From: JAHEYF01 sp045805185
GTDB taxonomy: Bacteria; Bacteroidota; Bacteroidia; B-17B0; Aurantibacillaceae
Assembly (NCBI GenBank): GCA_045805185.1
Contig: JBJMLS010000131.1
Span: forward strand, 1-13,524
DNA length: 13,524 nucleotides
Direction: 5' to 3'
Shown: positions 6,504-13,524 of the stretch, piece by piece
How positions within the stretch are numbered: position 1 is the first letter of the stretch
Layout: the number at the start of each line of letters is the position of its first letter
Notes under the pieces: generated by a model
Database searches by the model: none
Told to the model about the DNA's origin: nothing
What the model saw: the letters and a program-made list of their open reading frames with translations, nothing else
Program-made: the position numbers and the translations under genes

Positions 6504-8080
6504 AATTTTTTCAGGACGATCTTCAATTCGGGTAACTCGTCTTCTGCTTCATCTACTAATGCTTTTAAGTGGGTGATCACTGTTTCATAACCTTTGGCTT
6601 CAGTAATGATCTTATAACTGTCGTAAGGATTTACAATAAAAATAAATCTCCCCGATCCTGAGCCGGTATTGTAAATTCCTGCCACACGATTCGTTTCTGA
6701 ATCGAGCACGGTGATCTTTGCGGACACAGGAGCTTCTTTATCTTCATTGATCGAAAGTGTTCTGGCCTTGCGGACCTTAATATCATTTTCTCCGTAACGC
6801 ATGTCAATAAAATAAATGTCCTCGCTCTCATAGCCCGGTTCGGCCGGATTTTCGTTAAGCGATGAATAATACCCATGTTTTCCATCGGCGCTCAGCACGA
6901 AAAAAATATCATCACCGACAGTGTTCACAGGAAATCCCAGGTTTTCAGGAAGGGCGAAATTATTGTTCTCATCAAGGGTGGTTTTAAAAATATCGTAGCC
7001 GCCCATTGTATTTCCTCCGTTTGAACTGTAATACAGGGTTCCGTCAAGGTGAAGAAAAGGAGCGTCTTCATCGCCGGCTGTATTTACAGGAGCCCCAAGA
7101 TTGAAGGGCTTGCTCCAGTTACCGTTGGGCAGACGCTTCACGCGGTATAGATCTTTTCCTCCAAGTCCGCCCGGCCTGTCGCTGGAAAAATAGATCATGG
7201 AATTTTCAAGGTTGAAGCAGGCGCTCAGGTCCTTGTATTCGCTGTTAATTTCAGGGCCTAATTTTTCCGGTTCTCCCCAGTGATCAATTGTTGCATGCGT
7301 CAGGTAAAGATCCCCGCTGAGCTGGTCCTCGCTTGTTCTGAAAATGATCATTTGCTGGGCATCAGCAGACAGGGCCACGCAGGCGTCATGTGTGGCGGTA
7401 TTCACCGGAGCGCCAAGATTCTTCGGCTCTGTCCAGGCGCCTTTTTTATTTGTACTGATGTAAATGTCCTCGAAATAATTTCCCCAGGCGTCAGTTAGCC
7501 CGCCCGTACTTCCCGGACGCCGCGAAGTAAAGTAAAGCACCGATTCATCGGGGGTAATTAAAGGCACATATTCAGGATATTTGGTATTGATCACATTGCC
7601 GAGATTTTTAATGGAGGCTTTCCTTGGAAGGGACATCATCTGTGAAGCGAGCTTTGAGCTTTCGATGAGCTTGTCAACTTCGCCGTCCTTTAATTCACGC
7701 TGGACCTCCGGGAATTTTTTATATTTATTATAATGCAGTACGGCTTCATCAAATTTATGTTCCAGGTGAAAGACCTTCGCTTCGTAAAGTTGCGCTTCCA
7801 GTTCCCTGCTCTTATCTACCCTTACCAGGTAAGGTAAAATGGAATCCGGGAATTCTTTTAACTTGTATTTGCAGATCGCAATGTTCAGGTTTATTTTTTC
7901 ATTCAGACTGTCTTTGTGCCACAGAGGCAGATACTTGTTCAGGGCGTTCCTGAAATCATCCATTGCAAAAAGCGTATTCGCTTCTTTCAAGGCTTTCTTG
8001 AAGTTCTTGTCTTTCTGTGCGCACAGCAGAGTTGCGCTAAACAGAAAGATCAACAGGTATGCGATTTTGTTTTTTTTCAT
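6500..8080 (-). CDS. TPR / PD40 beta-propeller / carboxypeptidase-regulatory-like protein (PorE/SprE-like, without OmpA domain)
   Basis: The product has 526 residues. A signal peptide (1-22, ...LLCAQ) lacks a proper lipobox because Leu, not Gly/Ala/Ser, precedes Cys20. TPR-like helices span about 27-125. A PD40/WD40-like propeller spans about 160-430, with at least five repeats of the form N(T/S)x..YxxxPxxxxDxxxLYFSSxRPGGxGGxDxY, for example at 166-209, 279-314, 333-367 and 386-425. A carboxypeptidase regulatory-like beta-sandwich follows at about 440-526 (APVSAKITVLD, AKGYE). T9SS-associated PorE/SprE-type proteins have the same order and then add an OmpA peptidoglycan-binding domain; here the protein ends after the sandwich (ELKIVLKKL). 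It would act in the periplasm or at the inner face of the outer membrane. It starts 2 nt after the PKD gene stop and overlaps the PorP/SprF start by 4 nt. Confidence 0.88.
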   Translation of the reverse strand: MKKNKIAYLLIFLFSATLLCAQKDKNFKKALKEANTLFAMDDFRNALNKYLPLWHKDSLNEKINLNIAICKYKLKEFPDSILPYLVRVDKSRELEAQLYEAKVFHLEHKFDEAVLHYNKYKKFPEVQRELKDGEVDKLIESSKLASQMMSLPRKASIKNLGNVINTKYPEYVPLITPDESVLYFTSRRPGSTGGLTDAWGNYFEDIYISTNKKGAWTEPKNLGAPVNTATHDACVALSADAQQMIIFRTSEDQLSGDLYLTHATIDHWGEPEKLGPEINSEYKDLSACFNLENSMIYFSSDRPGGLGGKDLYRVKRLPNGNWSKPFNLGAPVNTAGDEDAPFLHLDGTLYYSSNGGNTMGGYDIFKTTLDENNNFALPENLGFPVNTVGDDIFFVLSADGKHGYYSSLNENPAEPGYESEDIYFIDMRYGENDIKVRKARTLSINEDKEAPVSAKITVLDSETNRVAGIYNTGSGSGRFIFIVNPYDSYKIITEAKGYETVITHLKALVDEAEDELPELKIVLKKL

Positions 8081-8082
8081 AA

Positions 8083-11000
8083 TCAGGGTCTTACCAGTAA
8101 TACATCACCGGCTTTGTTTATTTGTTTTCCGTCGTTGGTTGTTGCTTTTATTTTCCAGATGTAAACATCCTGGGTACAGATCTTTCCATGATAGTAACCA
8201 TCCCACCCTATTTTAATGTCTTTGCTTTCAAATAAAAGTTCGCCCCAGCGGCTGTAAATGCTGAGCTCATATTTTTTTATTCCGTGTATGACAGGATGAA
8301 AAATATCATTATCCTTTGAATTAGGATCATAAATGCCATCAGAAGAAGCGCTGGCAGAATTAGGGGAGAAGGCATTCGGAATGATAAGCTCGCTGGCTTC
8401 CTCAGCATGGATCATCTTTTTGTAATCAGACGTGTCAACGCAATTATGGGAACTATAAGCGATAAGGAAAACCTGGTAATCGCCGGCATTTGAATAAGTA
8501 TGGGTAGGATTGGGATCGGCAGACGTGTTTCCGTCGCCAAAGTTCCATAGATAACTTACCGCTCCCGAGCTTGCATTCACGCATACGATCTCATCGGTAG
8601 GGATTGTAACATTGGTATCCAGGACACCGAATACCGCTGTGGGTATCGGATAAACTACAGCGCTGTCGATCCCTGAAACCGTATTCACTCCGCCGGGACC
8701 GGTTACTGTTAAGGTTATGGTGAATGTACCGGCTGTGTTATATACATAAAAAGGATTTTTTACGGAGGAGCTTCCAATGCCATCTCCGAAGTTCCATTGA
8801 TAAGAAGTTCCATACAAGGACGTATTTTGCAGGTTAACGCTCAGCGGCCTGCAACCGGTAAAGGAACCCTGAAAAGATGCAACGGGTACAGGTGGAATGA
8901 TCGTGACCGCATGCGTTACTGAATCACTGCAGAACTGACTGCTCATCACAAGCGTAATGTTGTGTGTTCCCCAATAGGTATAGGCGTGCGGCGCAGGTGT
9001 GGTGAATACGCTTGTGGTTGAATCGCCGAAACTCCAGGAGCTGGTAAAACCAGATGCATTAGGCGTAGTATTGTTGAGCGTAACAGTAGTCGCGGGATAT
9101 AGTTGCGAAACCGGGCTCGCCGTAAAAGCTACCTGCGGCATGGGATATATGGTATAAGCTTTATTAAATACTGAAGTACAGCCAAAAGCTGAAGTAGCAG
9201 TAAGCGTTACGGTATAACTTAAATTACCAGGGCCATTGTTTGTGTAGGGATGTGAGAGCGAATCCAGGTTGCTGAAATTGCCGTCGCCCAGGTTCCAGTT
9301 GTACGAATTGGCTCCTTGTGAAGTGTTATGGAACATAACGCTTACTGGCGCGCAGATCGGCGTATCCGCATAAAATTGCGCAATGATCTTTGGATAAGCT
9401 ACGGTAGGAGAGGTAAGCGTGTCCTTGCATCCGAAGCTATTGGTTGCGATCAGGCTGACGAAGGAAGTGTCCTTCAGCGTGGAGGAATTGTTGATGAAAT
9501 TATGCGCCGGACTGCTCACAATTGACGTGGCGCTTCCGTCATCAAAATCCCACAAATAAGTATTCACTCCTGCAGTGGTATTTGTGAAATTAACTCCCAG
9601 CGGCTGACATCCCGCATTTACATTCTGAGTGAAGCCAGCTAAGGGCTTGGGAGAAACAGCAATGTCTTTTTGTAGGGTGTCTTTGCATCCTGAAGCATTG
9701 GTTGCTATTAACTCCAGGACATACGCATTCTGAATTAAAGTATTGTTTGTGTATGTATGCGAAGGATTGGTTGAAGCGCTCAGGAATCCATCATCGAAAT
9801 CCCAGGCGTAGGAACTTGCACCAACAGAAGAATTGGTAACGCTTACATTGAAGGGGGAACAACCCAATGTGTCATTGGTAGAAAATCCTGCTATGATAGT
9901 GGGAAAAACAGTGAGCGTTTTTAGAAGAGAATCTTTGCATCCGGATAAATTTTCAGCGATCAGCTGTACGCTATAAGTAGCTGTTGCAGTGGTGGAAGAA
10001 TTCACAAATGTATGAGCCGGCGTTATGGCTGAAGATACAGCGCTGCCATCACCAAAGTTCCAGGAATAACTACTTGCATTGCTTGAAGTGTTGCTGAAAC
10101 TTATTACAAGCGGGGAGCAACCGCTGAGCGCAGATATGCTGAATGCTGCGGAAGGCCTGGGATGAACCAGTACGCTTCCTGTGGTTGTATCCTTGCAGTT
10201 GAACGCATTGGTCGCTATGAGCTGAACAGTATAAGTGGTGTCTCCCGAAGTAGTATTTGTATAGGTATGAACCGGGTTGCCGCCGGTTGCGGAATTGCCG
10301 TCCCCGAAATTCCATTGGTAAAGAACGGCTCCTGCAACGGAAGGAAAATTGACGAGTAAAGGCGTGCATCCCGAAGCAGGAACAATATTAAAACCGAATA
10401 GTGGCTGAGGATTTACGGTAATCGGCTTGATGAGCGTATCCGTACAACCGCCGGTGTTTGTTGTGATCAGGGTGATCGAATAGTTCTGAACGAAGAGACT
10501 CGTATTCTGATAGGTATGAACCGGCGAAGTCACAGTGCTTGTTTGGGTATCGCCAAAATCCCAGCTGTAGCTGCTTGCTGCCTGGCTCGTATTGGTGAAG
10601 GTAACGGGAAAAGGAGCGCAGCCGGGAGGTGTTGCAAAAGTAAATCCTGCAATTGGCTTTCCGAAAACGTGTACTGTGTCTGTAATTGTATCCCTGCATC
10701 CGGCAGCTGTAATTGCAATAAGCTGGGTCGTGAAAACAGTATCCGTACTGTTGGTGTTTGTAAATACTTTTACAGGACTTACAGTTGTTGAACTGCTTCC
10801 GTTACCAAAGCTCCAGTTGTAATTCAATGCTCCTGTTGAAGTATTCGTATAGCTCACGGTAAGCGGACCGCATCCACTGCCTGGCGCACGCGTGAATGCC
10901 GCAATAGGGAGAGGATTAATAGTGACGGGTATGGCCGAGCTTCCGCTGCAGTTCGCTGTTGAAACATTTAAGGTTACAGTGAAAGCGCTAGAGCTGGTAT

Positions 11001-12606
11001 AAGTATGCATGGGATTTTGAACCGCGCTTAAGGCTGATGCATCTCCAAAGTTCCAGCTCCAGGTAGTGATAGGATCGCCCGCTGAAAATGTTGACGCGTC
11101 TGTAAACTGCGTAATGGAATTCTGACAAGTCGGACTGGTGGTAAATGCTGCGACAGGAGAAATAAACACCTTTACAGTTTGGGCGCTGCTATTGGTACAG
11201 GCATTAGCCGCTGTGACGGTCAGCGTAACCGTATAATTCCCTACCGTATAATTCTGGTTCGGCGGAGCCTGTAAGGTTGAAGTGTTCCCGTTTCCAAAGT
11301 TCCAGCTCCAGCTGACGGGATTTGTAGACACATCCGTGAAGCTCACTGTGAGATTGTCACATCCTGCAGCAGGTGTTCTGGTAAAGGCAGAGACAGGATT
11401 GGCTTTTATGCTAACAACAAGTTGTGCGGTATCACTGCAGGAAGCGTTTGACCCAAGCACAAAAGCTATAACCGATACTGTATAGGTTCCCGCTACATTG
11501 TAGGTGTGCGTCTGGGCTCCGCCTCCTGTGGTTGTATATGTTGGATTATCGCCAAAATTCCATTGGTAGGAATAACCGGCTGTACTGGTATTGTTGAATG
11601 TAAGCGTGGATCCTGCACATGCGCTGGTAACAGGCGCGGTGAGATTAGCAGTAGGCGGGTTCACAATGCTCACGAAAATAAGCGCGGTATCAATTCCGCA
11701 GGTATTACTATCGATCAGCATGATGTCGTAATTGCCAACTGAAGGATAAGCCAGTGTATGAGGAAATGTAGGCGGCCACGGCGTCCAGTCAATAATGGAA
11801 TCATGACCTGCACCCCAATAATTCCCAAAGTTCCATTTTTCATACCGTTGTGCGACATTGCCCTGGGGGACACAGTTCCTGCTCGTTGTATTGTTAAAGG
11901 TAAACGAATTGTCCGGCCAGCATTTCACAAAAGCATCAGGTGTTGCATCTGCATCGTCAATATCATAGATCTGGATGGGATTGAATTGTGCAGAGGTTGG
12001 ATTGCCAAAGCTGCAGTAGTTCTCCGCAGTAAGTGTAACAATAGTCTGACAATTCACCGTGCCTTTCTGGTAAGTGTGTGTTACGGTTTGTCCCGCATTA
12101 CTTTCATCATATATCAGAACAGGCGACCCGTCTCCAAAATCCCAGGTAAATGTGGTGGTGGCTGAAACGTCGGTACTGGAATTGGTAAACTGAAGAGCTG
12201 CGGGCGCACAGGCCGTTGTCACTCCTCCAACCGGGATCTGTATGGAAGCATTTACCGGTTTTTCCATTACAACCACACCGCTTACTGTACAGGCGGGTGT
12301 TGTAGTAGTGAGCGTAACAATAAAAGTATCTACAGTAGCGCCATAAGTATGCGTGATGAAGGTATTGGCAGCGAGAGAAGCTCCTGAAGAAACCGCTGTG
12401 CCATCTCCCCAGTCGATGCTGTAGCCGGTCAATGCGGAAGGCGATGAAAAATTTAGTGTAAAGGATGATCCGGAGCAGCTGATCCAATTCGGAGCGGAAG
12501 AAGGGGTGCCGTTACCATCGTAGACCTGAGGACACTGAGCCCCCATTTCCACGGAGGAAAAAAGAAGAAAAGCAATAAAAATATAGTTGAGTAAGTGTCT
12601 TCCCAT
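8083..12606 (-). CDS. Giant secreted PKD-repeat protein with T9SS type B (gliding motility-associated) sorting domain
   Basis: The 1507-residue product is an adhesin-like surface filament protein. Residues 1-24 are a signal peptide (NYIFIAFLLF...MGAQ). About 16 PKD-type beta-sandwich domains follow, recognised by their W-[ND]-FGDG cores near residues 66, 155, 258, 349, 435, 517, 598, 682, 765, 849, 935, 1019, 1104, 1191, 1271 and 1354, each followed by HTY and a VTL/QLIATN strand. Domains 1 and 3 are divergent. Seven central domains (about 567-1150) repeat every 83-86 residues with a Cys pair in each. Residues ~1405-1507 are the type B sorting domain: LIIPNAFSPN, ELSIYSRWGELLFES, GWDGYYHGK and YIWKIKATT. 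No catalytic domain is visible. Secretion should need the T9SS plus the PorP/SprF protein encoded downstream. The start is the ATG at 12604-12606; the ATG at 12608-12610 is in another frame. Confidence 0.93.
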   Translation of the reverse strand: MGRHLLNYIFIAFLLFSSVEMGAQCPQVYDGNGTPSSAPNWISCSGSSFTLNFSSPSALTGYSIDWGDGTAVSSGASLAANTFITHTYGATVDTFIVTLTTTTPACTVSGVVVMEKPVNASIQIPVGGVTTACAPAALQFTNSSTDVSATTTFTWDFGDGSPVLIYDESNAGQTVTHTYQKGTVNCQTIVTLTAENYCSFGNPTSAQFNPIQIYDIDDADATPDAFVKCWPDNSFTFNNTTSRNCVPQGNVAQRYEKWNFGNYWGAGHDSIIDWTPWPPTFPHTLAYPSVGNYDIMLIDSNTCGIDTALIFVSIVNPPTANLTAPVTSACAGSTLTFNNTSTAGYSYQWNFGDNPTYTTTGGGAQTHTYNVAGTYTVSVIAFVLGSNASCSDTAQLVVSIKANPVSAFTRTPAAGCDNLTVSFTDVSTNPVSWSWNFGNGNTSTLQAPPNQNYTVGNYTVTLTVTAANACTNSSAQTVKVFISPVAAFTTSPTCQNSITQFTDASTFSAGDPITTWSWNFGDASALSAVQNPMHTYTSSSAFTVTLNVSTANCSGSSAIPVTINPLPIAAFTRAPGSGCGPLTVSYTNTSTGALNYNWSFGNGSSSTTVSPVKVFTNTNSTDTVFTTQLIAITAAGCRDTITDTVHVFGKPIAGFTFATPPGCAPFPVTFTNTSQAASSYSWDFGDTQTSTVTSPVHTYQNTSLFVQNYSITLITTNTGGCTDTLIKPITVNPQPLFGFNIVPASGCTPLLVNFPSVAGAVLYQWNFGDGNSATGGNPVHTYTNTTSGDTTYTVQLIATNAFNCKDTTTGSVLVHPRPSAAFSISALSGCSPLVISFSNTSSNASSYSWNFGDGSAVSSAITPAHTFVNSSTTATATYSVQLIAENLSGCKDSLLKTLTVFPTIIAGFSTNDTLGCSPFNVSVTNSSVGASSYAWDFDDGFLSASTNPSHTYTNNTLIQNAYVLELIATNASGCKDTLQKDIAVSPKPLAGFTQNVNAGCQPLGVNFTNTTAGVNTYLWDFDDGSATSIVSSPAHNFINNSSTLKDTSFVSLIATNSFGCKDTLTSPTVAYPKIIAQFYADTPICAPVSVMFHNTSQGANSYNWNLGDGNFSNLDSLSHPYTNNGPGNLSYTVTLTATSAFGCTSVFNKAYTIYPMPQVAFTASPVSQLYPATTVTLNNTTPNASGFTSSWSFGDSTTSVFTTPAPHAYTYWGTHNITLVMSSQFCSDSVTHAVTIIPPVPVASFQGSFTGCRPLSVNLQNTSLYGTSYQWNFGDGIGSSSVKNPFYVYNTAGTFTITLTVTGPGGVNTVSGIDSAVVYPIPTAVFGVLDTNVTIPTDEIVCVNASSGAVSYLWNFGDGNTSADPNPTHTYSNAGDYQVFLIAYSSHNCVDTSDYKKMIHAEEASELIIPNAFSPNSASASSDGIYDPNSKDNDIFHPVIHGIKKYELSIYSRWGELLFESKDIKIGWDGYYHGKICTQDVYIWKIKATTNDGKQINKAGDVLLVRP
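9151..10908 (-). repeat. Tandem array of seven PKD-encoding repeats of about 252 nt
   Basis: Seven consecutive domains share one plan: AGF....GCxPLxVxFxNTS near the start, SYxWxFGDG in the middle, HTY, and LIATNxxGCKDT at the end. The first-Cys positions are residues 579, 663, 747, 830, 916, 1000 and 1085; the second are 637, 721, 804, 890, 974, 1060 and 1143. The DNA is still recognisably repeated. Variants of CTTTGCATCC followed by TTGGTTGC or GCGATCAG recur near 9425, 9683, 9933 and 10190, about 255 nt apart. The copies have diverged too much to be a recent expansion. Confidence 0.8.
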
Positions 12607-12624
12607 ACATGCTCTCTTACTTTT

Positions 12625-12656
12625 TAAAGATAAGGAGTTTTTTTAAAATTCATAAA
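12625..12656 (-). promoter_or_regulatory. Possible promoter of the PKD-led operon
   Basis: On the minus strand TATCTTTA (12632-12625) is one mismatch from TAnnTTTG. TTTA (12656-12653), one mismatch from TTTG, lies 20 nt upstream, within the accepted spacing. The octamer is 18 nt before the PKD ATG. The surrounding AT-rich DNA makes chance matches likely. The 112-nt gap between rnpB and this gene holds nothing else apart from the rnpB terminator region. Confidence 0.3.
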
Positions 12657-12697
12657 GGAAAATTCTGTTAAAAAGTAAACAGCTGAAATGGCTTACT

Positions 12698-12734
12698 TCT
12701 AAAATAAAAATATAAAAAAAGGCCGGTAAGCCGG
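12698..12734 (-). terminator. Likely rnpB 3' end / U-rich terminator
   Basis: The RNA's last bases fold as CCGG-CTTA-CCGG (12734-12723) and are followed on the minus strand by seven T residues and then TATATTTTTATTTT. The hairpin has only 4 bp, so efficiency is uncertain. It lies about 95 nt before the PKD start on the same strand, so read-through would feed the operon. Confidence 0.4.
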
Positions 12735-13118
12735 GTTCTGTATTCCATCGCCGAAGCGGGGAACTTCTATCATTTATCTGCGATAACTGTCACCAGTTAC
12801 CTGTAGCAACCTACCCATTGCGGCTTTCCGTTCCGATAGCTACCGGATCACGGAAAAAGAACGAGCAGTTCTGCCCGCAACCTATTTGGTTTTTCAACTC
12901 CTGGGGTTTACCCGGATTGTTCCGCTTGGCGGAACAAAACCGTGAGCTCTTACCTCACGTTTTCACCTTTTCCCCGAATGCTTGCGCAGCCGGGGTAGTT
13001 ATTTTCTGTGGCACTTGCCGTTTCGCGTTTTACCGCGACCCTTCCCGTTAGGAAGCAGGATGCTCTGTGTTGCCCGGACTTTCCTTGACGCCTTTCGGCG
13101 CCACGATAGAATGGCCTT
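12719..13118 (-). ncRNA. rnpB: RNase P RNA, bacterial class A
   Basis: This is the catalytic RNA that removes 5' leaders from tRNA precursors. Conserved regions in order on the minus strand are GGAAAGTCCGGGC and ACACAGAGCA near the 5' end, AACGGGAAGG, then AGTGCCACAGAAAATAAC. A GGTAAACCCC block follows, then TGATAGAAG, and finally ACAGAACCCGGCTTAC at the 3' end, which pairs back with the 5' GTCCGGG to form P4. AAGGCC at the 5' end pairs with GGCCTT at the 3' end as P1, which sets the limits used here. About 400 nt is normal for the family. No protein reading frame in this stretch is credible. Ends may be off by a few bases. Confidence 0.96.
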
Positions 13119-13121
13119 ATA

Positions 13122-13129
13122 CAAAGATA
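13122..13129 (-). promoter_or_regulatory. -7 promoter element of rnpB
   Basis: TATCTTTG on the minus strand matches TAnnTTTG exactly. It ends 3 nt before the AAGGCC that opens P1, so the predicted transcription start coincides with the RNA's 5' end at 13118. Upstream is a T/C-rich tract (CTCTTTTTTT) without a clean TTTG at the -33 position. Confidence 0.6.
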
Positions 13130-13222
13130 CGCATTAAAAAAGAGAAAATAGCCGCCAATTCCATGAATTACGCAGGTAGTTTAATTGGATATTCTGCGGT
13201 AAAACAGAGATACAATAAATAA

Positions 13223-13390
13223 TTAGCGGAAGGGAAATCCTATACAGGTGTTTACATTAGCGATCATTTGTGTAATTCGCGGCTAAATAATTTGAGCGCC
13301 ACTAATGACACCAATTTATATGAATTAAAATTGATCTGGGATGAGAAATTCAGTCTTAGTTTGGCTGAAAAAAGGCGCTATTTCCTGTGA
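13223..13390 (+). pseudogene. Possible relic of a GIY-YIG endonuclease-like gene
   Basis: Between a TAA at 13220 and a TGA at 13388 the plus frame is open for 55 codons. It reads GKSYTGVYISDHLCNSRL early and KLIWDEKFSLSLAEKRR late. This loosely follows the GIY-YIG pattern YxGVTSDLxxRL...KLVYxExFxxxxEAxxRE. The first GIY motif is not visible: the same frame upstream of the TAA, from an ATG at 13163, encodes an unrelated-looking 19-residue peptide. No start codon or ribosome site is evident, and the 3' end runs antisense into the Smr gene's last codons. A chance open frame is a serious alternative. Confidence 0.22.
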
Positions 13391-13524
13391 TGATTAATGA
13401 TCACCTCCGTGGCTCCAAAACCGTATTTCTTATAGGAGGCATCCTGAACGCCCAGTTCCGGATAATTCTTCAGGATCGCGGTGATCTCCTGCTTGAGCCT
13501 TCCATTTCCAACGCCATGAATAAA
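13378..13524 (-). CDS. C-terminal end of an Smr-domain protein (Smr/MutS family, Bacteroidota type)
   Basis: The last 48 codons of a minus-strand gene enter from the right edge and stop at TAG (13378-13380). The peptide begins FIHGVGNGRLKQEI, the HGxGxGxLK motif of Smr nuclease domains. It ends YGFGATEVIINHHRK, matching the closing GxGATxV strand. The intervening NYPELGVQDASYKK is also family-like. In this phylum such C-termini belong to proteins with an N-terminal DUF2027 region or to MutS2; the short form of the motif and the ASYKKYGFGAT segment favour the former. Smr domains nick or bind branched nucleic acids or act on ribosome-associated mRNA. Only the end is present, so the full architecture is unknown. 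Confidence 0.82.
   Translation of the reverse strand, partial: FIHGVGNGRLKQEITAILKNYPELGVQDASYKKYGFGATEVIINHHRK

Noticed and set aside
8015..8080. Lipoprotein signal in the propeller protein (Cys20)
   Set aside because: Leu precedes the cysteine; cleavage after CAQ is the better reading.
9151..10908. Regular repeats considered as a CRISPR or non-coding repeat array
   Set aside because: The period is about 252 nt and copies are diverged and in frame; they encode PKD domains.
11758..12165. 135-codon plus-strand open frame opposite the PKD gene
   Set aside because: It is a shadow of the PKD coding frame with no start context or domain.
12535..12606. Lipoprotein signal in the PKD protein (GAQC at residues 22-25)
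   Set aside because: Gln stands directly before the Cys where Gly, Ala or Ser is needed; a normal signal-peptidase site after GAQ fits better.
12818..13051. 77-codon plus-strand open frame within the RNase P RNA gene
   Set aside because: The region is a clear RNase P RNA on the minus strand; the peptide is a chance translation of its complement.

Overview
The window reads as a chromosomal segment of a Bacteroidota bacterium of the gliding / type IX secretion (T9SS) kind. The evidence is a PorP/SprF-family outer-membrane protein, one protein with a type A and one with a type B T9SS C-terminal sorting domain, signal peptides ending in ...AQ, TAnnTTTG-type -7 promoter elements, and a C-terminal Smr domain of the form common in this phylum. 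The genus cannot be told from the sequence alone.

Layout. At the left edge (1-89, minus) is the N-terminus of an exported protein, probably an outer-membrane beta-barrel. A divergent intergenic region (90-333) carries promoter-like elements for both directions and an imperfect stem-loop. A DinB-superfamily gene (334-819, plus) follows, the only complete plus-strand gene. From 12606 down to 821, seven genes lie head-to-tail on the minus strand. In transcription order they are a 1507-residue PKD-array protein with a type B sorting domain; a TPR / PD40-propeller / carboxypeptidase-regulatory-like protein resembling PorE/SprE without its OmpA domain; a PorP/SprF protein; a membrane-anchored TPR protein that stops where a SpoIIE phosphatase domain usually begins; a proline-iminopeptidase-like lipoprotein; a glutaminase; and a secreted alpha/beta hydrolase with a type A sorting domain. 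Upstream, also on the minus strand, is the RNase P RNA gene (about 12719-13118) behind an exact TAnnTTTG element. A possible gene relic and the C-terminal end of an Smr-domain protein (13378-13524, minus) close the window.

How the genes may work together. The first four minus-strand genes are separated by 2, -4 and 7 nt and look like one translationally coupled unit: a giant adhesin-like cargo, a periplasmic/outer-membrane propeller protein, the dedicated PorP/SprF partner that type B cargo is known to need, and a TPR membrane protein. This is a cargo-specific T9SS export module. The next three genes follow at gaps of 37, 46 and 25 nt. They may be read from the same transcript or from a weak internal promoter before the glutaminase gene, and they look metabolic or degradative. 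The most unusual points are the propeller protein without an OmpA anchor, the TPR protein without its phosphatase domain, and the regular two-cysteine, 84-residue PKD repeats.
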